Assembly: GCA_030407315.1 (NCBI GenBank)
Contig: JALQPE010002639.1
Coordinates: forward strand, 1-47,796
Origin: Asparagopsis taxiformis
Taxonomy: Eukaryota; Rhodophyta; Florideophyceae; Bonnemaisoniales; Bonnemaisoniaceae
Direction: 5' to 3'
DNA length: 47,796 bases
Below the pieces are notes generated by a model that saw only the letters and a list, made by a program, of their open reading frames with translations, searched no databases and had not been told where the DNA came from. Below are positions 1-9,276 of this stretch, one piece after another. A program made the translations under genes and the position numbers. How positions within the stretch are numbered: the stretch's first letter is position 1; each line of letters opens with the position of its first letter.

Positions 1-1
1 G

Positions 2-816
2 AAGAAGCATGGCGCTCGCCATTGGAGCGCCATTGCGCAGCACTTTTCCGAGAAGAAGCGGCAAGCAGGCTAGAGAGCGATGGATGAATCAGCTCAATCC
101 AACGCTCAAGAAAAAGAATTGGTCCCCGGAAGAGGACAAAATCATTCTGCAAGCACACGCCGAATTGGGCAACAAATGGAGTGCTATCGCCCATGGCTAC
201 CGGGACGCACAGACAATTCGGTCAAGAACCGCTTCAATTCGACACTACGCAGAGCTATGCGGGAACGTGCACAGTATTCTGTGAATTTGGATCCACAGGA
301 ATTGGTCGATAGTCTGCACGCCAAACCATATGCGCTGCAGAAGATGCAGGCCGTCGTTCGAACAACGTTCCACAGATGTATTCGGCACATACATGTGTAT
401 CGACACCAACCTATCTACCCAGTGTCAATACCAATGTGCCGCAGGACACTAATCTAGCTGCAATTTATCAGCAGCGCAATGTACCATATAACTTTGTGCC
501 AAACACTGAAGCACGCGATTACTCAACACCGCAGTCACTACCAGCGCTCTCTCATCTGCATCTACAACAGCCGACTACGGACAAGGTGGGCGCAGCTGGG
601 CTGGGACTGGGACTGGAAATGACCATTCGTGAGTCGTATCGACGCATGTGCAGTCCAACAACGTCGTTTCATTTCCGACAGTCAGATGGTTTCCTGAAAC
701 CGGCGGCGCGACATTGCGTTCAAGCAAAAATTGAAGTCGACTCTCTCAAAAGTAGAAATGCACCAAATCCAATTGTACAAGTAGAAATATGTAAAGAGCA
801 ATTACACACGTCGTAG
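2..816 (+). CDS. R2R3-MYB transcription factor, 5'-partial, with three apparent frameshifts
   Basis: The gene enters from the left edge. Frame 2 gives the end of MYB repeat R2 (HWSAIAQHFSEKK). Frame 3 gives GKQARERWMNQLNP and then repeat R3 (NWSPEEDKIILQAHAELGNK). Frame 2 resumes with WLPGRTDNSVKNRFNSTLRR, and frame 1 carries a Gln/Pro/Thr-rich tail to the stop at 814. The changes fall near 50-62 (one extra base, judged by Trp spacing in R2), 189-191 (one missing base) and 313-376. MYB repeats of this kind bind DNA in the nucleus, and the R2/R3 Trp residues are present. The net result is 2-3-2-1. This is either a decaying gene or poor consensus at a contig end. Since the protein pattern stays MYB-like across each break, I favour sequence error. 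It converges with the next gene, 44 bp away. Confidence 0.75.
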
Positions 817-860
817 AAATCATATCATTTGATGACGACATACAAACGTCCGCTACGTGT

Positions 861-2105
861 TTATTCCATCGAGCTATCGTTGATCCTCTCAAATTCCGCT
901 CTCAATCGTTCCAGTTCTTCTACAATACTTCTCTCTCTCTCCTGCAAACGTTCCGCAGCGTCCTCATCGACTGCTCTGTCCTCGCTGTCCGCCCCAGATG
1001 AGACTTGTGACACCTCACCACCGACAAAATTAGCCTCAATGCACAGTACACATTCCGCCAAACTCTTTCGTTCCCTCATCGCGTCACACAATGCCTCAAA
1101 CACTTGTGCGTTGCCCCGAAGTAGCATGATGCTTTCAAGTACAGCCCATCTTGCTTGCGAACGCACATTGCGCTCCGTCCATGGCGGTTGCAGCGTCGTC
1201 AACAATCTGAGCAGTGCCTGCACATCCGATTCACCGCCCTCCGCCTCTCCATAATTGATAGCCTCCGCAGCAATCCCGGCCATGGACACAATGGAATATC
1301 TATCAATCGCACGGTTGCTCAGCTTACCGCGTTTCAATTCAACATACATGTCATCATCTGAAAACAGCGTACCTGCCTGGCCTGGAATGCCCGCACGCAA
1401 TGCTTCCGAAGCACTCAGTACATATCCGCGTACTGCAAGTCCGTGCAGATACGCGGCCAGGAAATGGCCAGCTTCATGGCGTAGTACCTTTTCGCCATAA
1501 GCCGGCAACAGCGCACGATACGCGCTTTCAAATATTAATCCGCGCAGCAGCAATTGATCTGCAAGCAACGAACCGCCGATCGCAAACAACACTGGGCGCG
1601 CATATTGTTCCAGTCCTACGCTCTTCAACAGCTGTATCATTATCGCCACCACCGCAACGCCTGCAAGTTGCCACCCCAACACTGTGCTCTGTCGTGGCGA
1701 TAAAGCTGACAATGGCAAGCCCGCTTGTTCAATGAGACGCGGTACAGAGATGGATTTGTCAATTTTTGTTCCTGGTGGAGCGCGCAGGGCAGCAAAGGCT
1801 CGCAGAAGCCCTGCATCACGCAGTGCGTTGTACAGAGCGGTTACGCCGTCTTGCGAAGGGTTTATGTCGTCGGACGAGGGCGGCGGGATGGTAGTAGCGA
1901 GTGTCAATGCACGGGTTGTCAGTCGCTTGGCCTCAGCAGATGTACCATTGAATGAAGCAATTTCTTTGAGTATAGTTGTTACTTGCGGACTGTAGGCGGT
2001 CGCGACGGTTGGTCGCCGACGCAAACGTCGACGTGGTGCGAGCGCGGAATGGTGAGTCGCGAAGCGATTGGCGCAGAGTGCAGTGGCGAAGCATGTGCAA
2101 TTCAT
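861..2105 (-). CDS. M41 (FtsH-like) zinc-peptidase-domain protein without AAA ATPase, probably plastid
   Basis: This 414-residue protein begins with an Arg/Ser/Ala-rich stretch (1-40) that resembles a plastid transit peptide. Two hydrophobic segments (about 142-160 and 170-190) probably span a membrane. The zinc signature HEAGH is at 210-214. A later AGIAAEAINYGEAEGGESD stretch matches the part of M41 peptidases that supplies the third metal ligand, likely Asp294. The C-terminus is charged and probably coiled coil. No Walker motifs or AAA module are present, unlike FtsH (over 600 residues). Plants have similar short ATPase-free M41 proteins of poorly known function in chloroplast membranes. 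With both His residues and the Glu intact, proteolysis is possible but unproven. It is divergent from the glutathione peroxidase gene. Confidence 0.8.
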   Translation of the reverse strand: MNCTCFATALCANRFATHHSALAPRRRLRRRPTVATAYSPQVTTILKEIASFNGTSAEAKRLTTRALTLATTIPPPSSDDINPSQDGVTALYNALRDAGLLRAFAALRAPPGTKIDKSISVPRLIEQAGLPLSALSPRQSTVLGWQLAGVAVVAIMIQLLKSVGLEQYARPVLFAIGGSLLADQLLLRGLIFESAYRALLPAYGEKVLRHEAGHFLAAYLHGLAVRGYVLSASEALRAGIPGQAGTLFSDDDMYVELKRGKLSNRAIDRYSIVSMAGIAAEAINYGEAEGGESDVQALLRLLTTLQPPWTERNVRSQARWAVLESIMLLRGNAQVFEALCDAMRERKSLAECVLCIEANFVGGEVSQVSSGADSEDRAVDEDAAERLQERERSIVEELERLRAEFERINDSSME

Positions 2106-2414
2106 CGTGTTGATAACCGGGTGAATGTTGGAACAACGTCGGGCAGCGGTGCGTTGCGGCCAAGGTGCAGCAACTATCGCTCCAGCTCCCGTATTGTGAG
2201 GTCAACCAGCGGTGTGCTCGCAGCGATGGTCATTGCTGTACTCTTTTTTTCAAAATTATTTCACGGAGCTTAACGGCGCATCTCAACCTGTATCTTGTTC
2301 GACCAGAACTCGGCAAAGGGACGGTGGGTGATGTCATCACCACTGACTCATATGTTCATCGCTCACGGCTGCTGAGACTCACACGCACGCATCACATCGC
2401 CTCCTTCCATCAAC
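2106..2414. promoter_or_regulatory. Shared divergent promoter region between peptidase and peroxidase genes
   Basis: This 309-bp gap lies between two start codons that point away from each other, so it must hold both promoters and leaders unless the genes have unseen upstream exons. The 130 bp before the peroxidase ATG are rich in CA and CT runs. I see no clear TATA box. Confidence 0.45.
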
Positions 2415-3056
2415 ATGCATCCAGCCTTCGTAACTGCTTCGGCCATACTTTCCCGTCATACATTCCGCAGATCCGTTTGTCCACGTACACACTTTCTCGT
2501 CTCAGCTTTTACCGGCGCCGCAGTTCTCTCCGTCTCGTTCCGCCCTACCTACGCCACTTGCTCAGCCGATCAGTGTGCCTCACCAACCATGTCTCTCACT
2601 CAGCTCACAGGATTGAAGGACATAGACGGAAATGCCATCGATCCCAATACTTTCTCCGGTAAGGTGGTCTTTGCCATGAATGTCGCTTCGGCGTGTGGCT
2701 ACACAGATTCAGGCTATAAGCTGTTGGCTGCACTGACTGAGAAATATCCAAGCGATCAGTTTCTTGCAGTAGCTATTCCATGCAATTCTTTCGGCTGGCA
2801 GGAGAACGGTACACCGGAAGAGATCAAAACGTTTGCTCTCGCAAGGGCCCAAAAATTGCTCATCACAGAGCGTTCCGATGTGAATGGTAAGAACCAGCAT
2901 CCTATCGTCGACTTAGCCAAGACAAAGTTCCCGGGAAGGATTAGCTGGAATTTCGACGGTAGATATGTGTTCGATCGTCAGGGGGTTCCCGTTGCCAGAT
3001 TCAGCAATTCGGCTTCGCCGTCTGAGATTGAAGCTGAGATTAGCAAGTACATTTGA
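2415..3056 (+). CDS. Glutathione peroxidase family protein (thiol type)
   Basis: This 213-residue protein reduces hydroperoxides, with glutathione or thioredoxin as donor. The three family signatures are present: NVASACGYTDSGYKLL with peroxidatic Cys94 (a cysteine, TGT, not selenocysteine), AIPCNSFGWQENGTPEEI with Gln129, and SWNFDGRYVFDRQG with Trp178-Asn179. Together these give the catalytic Cys/Gln/Trp/Asn set. Plant thioredoxin-dependent enzymes have a second, resolving Cys in the loop after the Gln motif. Here the loop (about 139-153) has none, so donor use may differ. About 58 residues precede the domain and look like a targeting sequence. An internal ATG at 2589 (Met59, context ACCATGT) would give a form without it, so dual localisation is possible. 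Confidence 0.92.
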   Translation: MHPAFVTASAILSRHTFRRSVCPRTHFLVSAFTGAAVLSVSFRPTYATCSADQCASPTMSLTQLTGLKDIDGNAIDPNTFSGKVVFAMNVASACGYTDSGYKLLAALTEKYPSDQFLAVAIPCNSFGWQENGTPEEIKTFALARAQKLLITERSDVNGKNQHPIVDLAKTKFPGRISWNFDGRYVFDRQGVPVARFSNSASPSEIEAEISKYI

Positions 3057-3325
3057 GTAGTTCACGTCCTTCCACCTACTTTGTCTTCTGCAGCTTTCCT
3101 TTGCACTAGTAAACGTTATTACACACAATTATCTATGACAGACAGACACATCCACGCTTTCCTCAAAAAACTTGTAATGTTCAATCCTAAATTAGACAGC
3201 TCATGTCCAAGTCACCTCTTCCACAAGGCTCCCTACACTTCTCAGTCCACGTTTCTATCCAATCACTAATTAATTGAAGGGTATCCTCTCTCCTGTGCAG
3301 CCCCTACGGTTGGACTTCGCTCATC

Positions 3326-6088
3326 CTACAACTCGTCCTTGACGGAAGACGCACTGGCTGCGTCCGCTGTGGCCGAATCTGCATCTGGCGCAGCTGGTAC
3401 ATCCAAATCTTGCTCTCCAGTCTTGGGCAATTCCGTTGACGTGGAGTTCACACTGTCCTCTTCGACATCATCCGATTCTTTCTTCGGAGCAGGGGGGATG
3501 GGTAGTCGGATAACCTTACCCAGTTCCGTTCGCAGTTCCTCTATTTTCTTCAGTGCATCTGCTGATTTCACTGCTGGTTCTTCTGTCAACGATTTGCCGC
3601 TTTGCGCTTCTTCCATATCAGCAACCCATTTCTTCAGCGTCTCACAGAAGGCATCAGCCTTATCGAAAGCTTTCAAATGCGTGCTGCCACGTGACTCATG
3701 CGTATCTCTCAGCTCTGCAAGTTTCTCAACTGACAATGAAATGGATGTAGAAAGCAGTTTCAGAGCCTTGGGCCTGGCCTCAATTTCCGCTGTGCGAGTC
3801 TCCATTGGTTCGTAGATCTTCTGAAGATCAAAGTGTTTCTGTCGCAGATTCGCTGTTTTCGAGGCTTCATCAGTGTACATCCAGTCTTCAGCTTCATCAA
3901 ATGCAACCACTAGTGCTTCTCGTTCTTCCTCTGTAGATACCTTGTACAAATCATCATCCTCATCTACGCCACGCACTTTACTGCGTACTTCAAGGATGAA
4001 GCCTTCCAAAGCATTGAGTGCGTCTGCTCTTTCCACTCTCTCAAGATCAGCATTTTCAAGTTCCTTCAAAACTTTTTTCGCCGCCTCAAGCTCCTTTCCA
4101 GTCATCTGCATGCCCATGACACCTTCCTCACTAGAGTATTCAATAGTCAAAGTTTGTCTGTGGACTATGGTCTGTGTTGATTTCTCAATCTTAGTCTTCT
4201 TCTTCTTCTTATCCTTTTTCTTCTCTTTTCCTTTAGATTCCTCATCTGCCTTCGACTCCTCGGCGCCCTCCTTCTCCTCTTCTACGTTTTCTGACTTTTC
4301 ATCATCTGATTTCTTTCCTGAATCTTTCTCATCCTCGGTCGGTTTCTCACTGGGTGAGCTCTTATCTTCCTTGACTTCAACTTCTCTTTCGACAACAATA
4401 GTTTCGTCTATTGAGCTTTCTGCAGTTCCAATGCTAATTAACCCTGAGCGATCTACACGGAAAGTTAGAGCCACACGGGGGGTGATGTTCTTGGCTTTGG
4501 AAGGATCCTTCAGCTTTTTCAGCACTTTTGCCACACCTTTGACGTTAATATGGGAATATAACGTGTGTTCCGGGAAACGAGACTTACCCGTCTTGTCCAT
4601 TCCCAAATACACACGAAGACTGAAATCTTTTTCTCTGTTCAAGCTGAGAGTCTTTTTCGATGGCATCTTGGCAATACCCTCCAGGAATATATCTACCTTT
4701 TGGGGAGGTTTCTTCTCTGTGGATGAGAACATGCCACCAGAACTTGCTTCGCGCTCAATTTCTGCTGAAATAGATCTTGTGTAAATATCTTCAAAGTCTA
4801 ATTTGCGCACGCGGAACGTGCTGCTCAAAGAAGCAGCATAGAACACAGATCCCATAACGGCAGCTTCGTCACTGTTAATACTTTTGTTCAAGCTGCTGAT
4901 GCCAAGGCTCTCGCACAGCTTCTGTTGAACTATAGGAGTCCTGCTCACGCCACCAAACGGAACAACTGCATCGAGATCATTACTGCTGAGGTTAGCATCC
5001 GCCAGTGCTTCTTTTGCAGGATTCCCGATTAGATTAAACATTGACTCGGCATCACTCTCAAATTCAGCACGGCTAATAGTCGTTCTCAAGTCCAGATCAT
5101 CGTACAAGCTCGCTACAGACACAATGGTATCAGTATTGGCACTGAGTACCTCACGTACACGCTGAGCTTCTTTTCGCAGGCGCATCATGACGCGGGGTAG
5201 ATCACGCGAGGGAGTGGCAGATGGACCACGTTGTTTGTCAAATGCATCTGCGAGACGATCCACAACAACTGTGTCCAAAAGACGACCACCAACCCCCTTT
5301 TCCCATGCATGCGAGAGCATTTTTACACCGCTTGCGACACCCGTTTTGACATCAGTGGTAATTCGAGCCACAGAGGCTGAAGCGCTTCCGGCGCCAATGT
5401 CATAAAACATGACAGTCTGTGTAAGTGATTTTGGAGGCTTCTTCTTCTTGTCCTTGCTTTGTTCGGCTGCAATACGCTCCTCTGTAGGCTTTGCCTTTCC
5501 GTCAAGAGCATATTTTATTGCTGCAGCAGTATTGGCATTAACAACGCCAAGACAATTAAGGCCAATGATTCGTGCGGCATCTGCAACTGCCTGACGCTGA
5601 CGCTCATCAAACCATGCGGGAACGGTGACAGCAACATCTTTAACTGGCGCATCTAGAGCGGCAGATGCCTGCTTGCGGGCCATTGCCAATTGCATTGAAA
5701 TGATTTCCTCGCCAGAAAATTTTCCGACACCTTCCAAATGGAGGAGGTCACGTTCACAGAGAGCATTGTGTTGATGATCTGGGGAATGCTCAGCGGATAC
5801 ACATTTACCAATGAATGATCTACCGTCGAGAACTGTTCGGGTGGGAGCTTTGGCAGCATAAGCGACTGCGGCATCACCAAAGAGCCTCTCGCCTTCATCA
5901 GTAAAACCTACTGCTGCAGGAGTCTTTCTCTTTGACTGCTCATTGGTGACGAGTTCGAGACCCTTTCCAGGGCGGGCGATGGCGACTTTGATGTAACTGA
6001 GACCGAGATCCACGCTCATAAGATTGGCAGAACATAATGCAAGGAGTGTGAGAAAAGCAGCGCAGAAGGCACGGGATGAGGTCGCCAT
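3326..6088 (-). CDS. HYOU1: ER lumenal Hsp70-family chaperone, GRP170/HYOU1/LHS1 type, KDEL-terminated
   Basis: This 920-residue protein has a cleavable signal peptide (about 1-22) and ends in the ER-retrieval signal KDEL. The Hsp70 ATPase domain follows, with phosphate-1 motif VDLGLSYIKVAI (about 26-37), phosphate-2 motif FYDIGAGSASASVARI (about 228) and adenosine motif VPFGGVSRTPIVQQKL (about 378). After the beta-sandwich domain comes a long Lys/Glu/Asp/Ser-rich insertion (about 565-645), then a helical C-terminal domain. Length, acidic insertion and KDEL separate it from BiP (about 650 residues) and fit the large Hsp70s that act as nucleotide exchange factors for BiP and as holdases in the ER lumen. 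It converges with the peroxidase gene across 269 bp. Confidence 0.93.
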   Translation of the reverse strand: MATSSRAFCAAFLTLLALCSANLMSVDLGLSYIKVAIARPGKGLELVTNEQSKRKTPAAVGFTDEGERLFGDAAVAYAAKAPTRTVLDGRSFIGKCVSAEHSPDHQHNALCERDLLHLEGVGKFSGEEIISMQLAMARKQASAALDAPVKDVAVTVPAWFDERQRQAVADAARIIGLNCLGVVNANTAAAIKYALDGKAKPTEERIAAEQSKDKKKKPPKSLTQTVMFYDIGAGSASASVARITTDVKTGVASGVKMLSHAWEKGVGGRLLDTVVVDRLADAFDKQRGPSATPSRDLPRVMMRLRKEAQRVREVLSANTDTIVSVASLYDDLDLRTTISRAEFESDAESMFNLIGNPAKEALADANLSSNDLDAVVPFGGVSRTPIVQQKLCESLGISSLNKSINSDEAAVMGSVFYAASLSSTFRVRKLDFEDIYTRSISAEIEREASSGGMFSSTEKKPPQKVDIFLEGIAKMPSKKTLSLNREKDFSLRVYLGMDKTGKSRFPEHTLYSHINVKGVAKVLKKLKDPSKAKNITPRVALTFRVDRSGLISIGTAESSIDETIVVEREVEVKEDKSSPSEKPTEDEKDSGKKSDDEKSENVEEEKEGAEESKADEESKGKEKKKDKKKKKTKIEKSTQTIVHRQTLTIEYSSEEGVMGMQMTGKELEAAKKVLKELENADLERVERADALNALEGFILEVRSKVRGVDEDDDLYKVSTEEEREALVVAFDEAEDWMYTDEASKTANLRQKHFDLQKIYEPMETRTAEIEARPKALKLLSTSISLSVEKLAELRDTHESRGSTHLKAFDKADAFCETLKKWVADMEEAQSGKSLTEEPAVKSADALKKIEELRTELGKVIRLPIPPAPKKESDDVEEDSVNSTSTELPKTGEQDLDVPAAPDADSATADAASASSVKDEL

Positions 6089-6600
6089 TCCGGGAGGGGA
6101 TGGAGGGAAATGGTCGGAGGGTCAGAATTGATGTCGTATCTATGGTCGTGTGGAAAGGTTGAGGGGTTGGAAACATAGATCAAGACGTGATCGAGTTGAT
6201 TGTGTGCGTAGCGATAAGTTTAGCAAGCTGGTATTCGATGTACAGCCATGCACATTTTCGATTGCAACCAATGAGGAGGCTTATTGGTTGGTTGAAAGTG
6301 TGTGAAAAAATTGACTGAACGTTGCCATTTTATTCCCAATGGTATTGGTAGAGATTCAATCAAGATGTGCCAGATGGGGTAAATTTAAATGTTTAAAAAT
6401 GTTTTTAAAGTTTATGAGGAATATGAAACGGGACAGGCTGTTGGAGTATGGGAGTGGACCGGGGGGGCGGTGAAGTTTGATGTTTGTGCGGATGTGGTGG
6501 GGGAACGTGAATTAAAATGTGCTTGTCGCTGCGGTTGGCAGTTTGCTATCGGTACAGAATATCTTTACAAATTAGTTGTAATCTAGAGCGAGGAAGGAAA
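6089..6600. other. Intergenic, upstream of the ER chaperone; no gene seen
   Basis: This 512-bp AT-leaning spacer must contain the promoter of the chaperone gene. I see no convincing coding sequence, RNA gene or repeat. A 65-codon open frame at 6389-6586 has no recognisable content. Confidence 0.4.
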
Positions 6601-7023
6601 TCAACTGTCTTTCTCGAACATAGCGGAGAGAGCACTTACGCGACCAGATTTTGTGACGGGCAATGAAGAAGTGGCCAAGTTTGGATTTTGGCGGGTGAGA
6701 TTCTCGCTCACGGGGCGTTGTGGATTGGGTGATTGCAATTGTGTTGCGGGAGCGGGAGAGTGAGATTTTACACGACGCGGTTGTGGTTTTGTCGCGGTCG
6801 GTACGGAAAAGGTCTCAAGAGCGGGTTCCCTTGTGATGGAAATGGTTGAGAAGGTCGAAGCAGACTTGTTGGATTCGCGTTTGGCTCGAAGATGAAGTCT
6901 GGAATCGGTTGTGGTGGAGGAGGAGCGTTTGTTTTGTTGATAGACGGTGGCATTAGGATCTGGAGGTGGGAGATTGTCGGGTACGAAACAGCGAAACATC
7001 TTGAAGAAGAACAAATCGAACAT
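6601..7023 (-). CDS. Small hypothetical Ser/Pro/Thr-rich protein
   Basis: This 140-codon frame starts at an ATG and ends close to the chaperone promoter region. The N-terminus (FFFKMFRCFVPDNLPPPDP) is hydrophobic, then Pro-rich. The middle is Ser/Thr/Gln/Pro/Arg-rich and probably disordered. The last 14 residues (GRVSALSAMFEKDS) are denser and could be a short interaction motif. I do not recognise a family. An overlapping 169-codon frame (6768-7277, other phase) competes with it but is even more low-complexity. I chose this frame because the composition change at its C-terminus looks protein-like. An upstream exon is possible. Confidence 0.4.
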   Translation of the reverse strand: MFDLFFFKMFRCFVPDNLPPPDPNATVYQQNKRSSSTTTDSRLHLRAKRESNKSASTFSTISITREPALETFSVPTATKPQPRRVKSHSPAPATQLQSPNPQRPVSENLTRQNPNLATSSLPVTKSGRVSALSAMFEKDS

Positions 7024-7375
7024 GCCGAGCTCTTTCTTTTGTTCGTGGTGGCTGACGAGGTAGGGTGTTCAAAGTTGAGAGCGCTTGTGCATGGCTGTGG
7101 TGCACGGAATTGTAGGGCGGCGACGCAACAGAGTGTCTTTGTGCAGGCATGAGGAGAGGGGATGTGCAAACGGATGATGAGTGGAGTGGGGGCTGGGGGT
7201 GGCGGAGCGTTGTGTTTTGGCATCAAGTAGTAAGTGTAAAGTGATACTGTAGCGAACATGGGCAGCGTAGCGTACATGTATGAGCGCTAGAAATATGAAT
7301 GAAAATAGTCGCCAGGCGTGGGCTGGATGAAGAGTACGTAATTTGTTCTGTCTAATCGTTCAATCAGTCATTGCG

Positions 7376-7395
7376 TGCCGTGCCGTACCGTACCG
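7376..7395. repeat. Degenerate CCGTA/CCGTG pentamer repeat
   Basis: Four pentamer units (two CCGTG-like followed by two CCGTA-like) run head to tail. Confidence 0.6.
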
Positions 7396-7498
7396 CCGCA
7401 GAGAGTCGCTGTGCGCGACACTGCGCGACTTGACGTCTTGTGCGTCCACGGCAGACCTCTGCTCAGCATTGCATTTCAATGTCAAGTGAAGCGAAGCG

Positions 7499-7530
7499 AT
7501 GCAATGCAATGCAATGCGATGCATAGCAAT
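7499..7530. repeat. ATGCA-type pentamer repeat
   Basis: Three perfect ATGCA-type units are followed by degenerate GCATAGCAATGC-like copies. Confidence 0.65.
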
Positions 7531-7599
7531 GCATTGGCGTGCATCACAGTGCAGTGATCATCTCTATTGCGCGCTGTAAATACCACAGCGCACAGTACG

Positions 7600-7626
7600 C
7601 CGGACCGGACCGGACCGGACCGGACC
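7600..7626. repeat. CGGAC pentamer microsatellite, five units
   Basis: Five perfect CGGAC units lie at 7601-7625. Confidence 0.9.
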
Positions 7627-7692
7627 GTGTCGTTTGCAGCACACGGTGCATATATCAATGACATCATCAACTGCGTTCCATCTGGTCCCGCC

Positions 7693-7715
7693 GCCTGCCT
7701 GCCTGCCTGCCTGCC
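7693..7715. repeat. GCCT tetramer microsatellite, five units plus GCC
   Basis: Five perfect GCCT units are followed by a partial unit. Confidence 0.9.
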
Positions 7716-8071
7716 AGTCGGTACGGTCGCCCCATTGCATCGATCTCGATAGTATATGTGAGCCAAAACCAAACTAAACCTGTCACCTGCAACAACAAAT
7801 AGCGCAGCGCTGTCCAGAAAAATGAAAATTAAAATCAAACTCGCCATCATAGTCACCCATCCCATCTATCCGTAGCTGCGCCACGCCGCGCCTTTTACAC
7901 CACCCAAACATAACGCCGCTCTCGCCCATCGTCACCTTCCAACACGCGTCCAACCGCGCATGCTTTCCAACTGCATCCACAATTCGACTCGATCACTCCC
8001 TCCAAACCCAGCCCGCACCCGCGCGCCGCACCCTCGACCTCCCCCACATCAGTCTGGCAAATGCAAACCAA

Positions 8072-9244
8072 ATGGACGATGCCGCCAATAGGCGAGCCTT
8101 CGTCGGTCATAGAGTAGCCTCCCGCGTGCTCGACTTTATGCACGAGCAAGTCGACAATCCCTCCCTATCAGACCTTTGCGTGCGAGCCGCCGATAAATCC
8201 TTCCAATGTCATCGCGCAGTTCTCGCCGCTTCCTCCCCGGTGTTCGCCGCAATGTTCACCGCTCATATGCGCGAAAAGGAGAGCGGCCTGCTCATTCTCG
8301 ACGACGTTTCGCCACACGTGTTTGCAGCAGTCCGAGATTACATGTACGGAAAGCCTCTCGTCGTCCATGACGACCACGCCATCGCTCTCTCCGCCTTTGT
8401 CCGACAGTACGACATTGGCGGTGCAGAGTTGTCCGACTTTCTAGACTCGCTTCTCACCTCAGCCTTGACATTGGACAATGTGCTCAACATTCGTGCCCAT
8501 GCCGATGCTCACTCTGCCCATAGATTACTCCGAAGCTGCGATCGATATTTAACCACGCGTATGAACGTCCTCCCGCAAACCGCCGCCTTCCTCTCGTCGA
8601 CACCCACCCTCGCTGTTGTGGCCCTCCAAGCGCCCATGCATCTGTCTAGCGATTCGATTTCGCGCAAGTGTTCCCAGTTTGTATTCGTGGCCGCCTTGGC
8701 TTGGCTCGCACACGATTTGGACGAAAGACGCCAGTATTTGGACCTGCTACTCGACACTGTCGATGTCAATGCCTTGTCATTACCGGCGTTGGTGCGTGCG
8801 AGTCGCGAGCCCATAGCGATGCAGTCCAAACGCTTCGAGTCGCGCTTATTGCGCGCCTTTGTTAACAGGGCTGAACGCGGTTTAAATTTTGGTCCCACCG
8901 CCCGCAGATTCGGTGGTGCTTCTTCGTCGTTGTCGCGAACAACCGGATTTGCGATTGTTGACGACTCGCACATCATGGCTCGCACAACCTCAACAGAAGG
9001 CTTGGATATTTTCTCAAACGCACGTGCTAGTATGCCCTTGTATCATATCAGGAGGAGGTCGTCGCTGGGCGAACCATGGCGGATATACTCGAGGTTTCGA
9101 GACGGACCTCATCACAAAATCCTCAACCGGAAAATCAGTAGTCGTGCATTGCGCGTGCTGACGTACCATGTTTTACTTGTTGTGCTAATTCGAGCGCCAA
9201 CAAAATCTACCTCTACACAGAAAATTGTTTGTAAGCGCAAGTAA
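8072..9244 (+). CDS. BTB-BACK domain protein, probable CUL3 adaptor
   Basis: This 390-residue protein has a BTB/POZ domain at about 30-125. The pattern SDLCVRAADKSFQCHRAVLA, then SSPVFAAMF, is the typical beta-strand and helix start of the fold. A helical BACK-like region follows to about 270. In many eukaryotes BTB-BACK proteins recruit substrates to CUL3 ubiquitin ligases through a C-terminal Kelch or other domain. Here the C-terminus (about 290-390) is Arg/Ser-rich with no repeats. A second frame (8889-9161) reads SGGGRRWANHGGY at the same place, a weak Kelch-like hint, so a frame error or loss of the substrate domain is possible. The gene converges with the next, only 32 bp away. Confidence 0.85.
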   Translation: MDDAANRRAFVGHRVASRVLDFMHEQVDNPSLSDLCVRAADKSFQCHRAVLAASSPVFAAMFTAHMREKESGLLILDDVSPHVFAAVRDYMYGKPLVVHDDHAIALSAFVRQYDIGGAELSDFLDSLLTSALTLDNVLNIRAHADAHSAHRLLRSCDRYLTTRMNVLPQTAAFLSSTPTLAVVALQAPMHLSSDSISRKCSQFVFVAALAWLAHDLDERRQYLDLLLDTVDVNALSLPALVRASREPIAMQSKRFESRLLRAFVNRAERGLNFGPTARRFGGASSSLSRTTGFAIVDDSHIMARTTSTEGLDIFSNARASMPLYHIRRRSSLGEPWRIYSRFRDGPHHKILNRKISSRALRVLTYHVLLVVLIRAPTKSTSTQKIVCKRK

Positions 9245-9276
9245 TAACTTTAATGTACATGAGAAATGAGTAAGAG

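Larger units (their letters stand above)
7024..8071. other. Intergenic region upstream of the BTB gene, rich in short tandem repeats
   Basis: This 1.05-kb spacer lacks a credible gene. Open frames here are products of the simple repeats. It contains four separate 4-5-bp repeat runs between 7376 and 7715, listed separately. The last 150 bp before the BTB start codon are C-rich and likely leader. Confidence 0.5.

Noticed and set aside
3873..4784. 303-codon + strand frame inside the ER chaperone gene
   Set aside because: It is the complement of the Lys/Glu/Ser-rich part of the chaperone, which gives long Ser/Phe/Leu-rich shadow frames.
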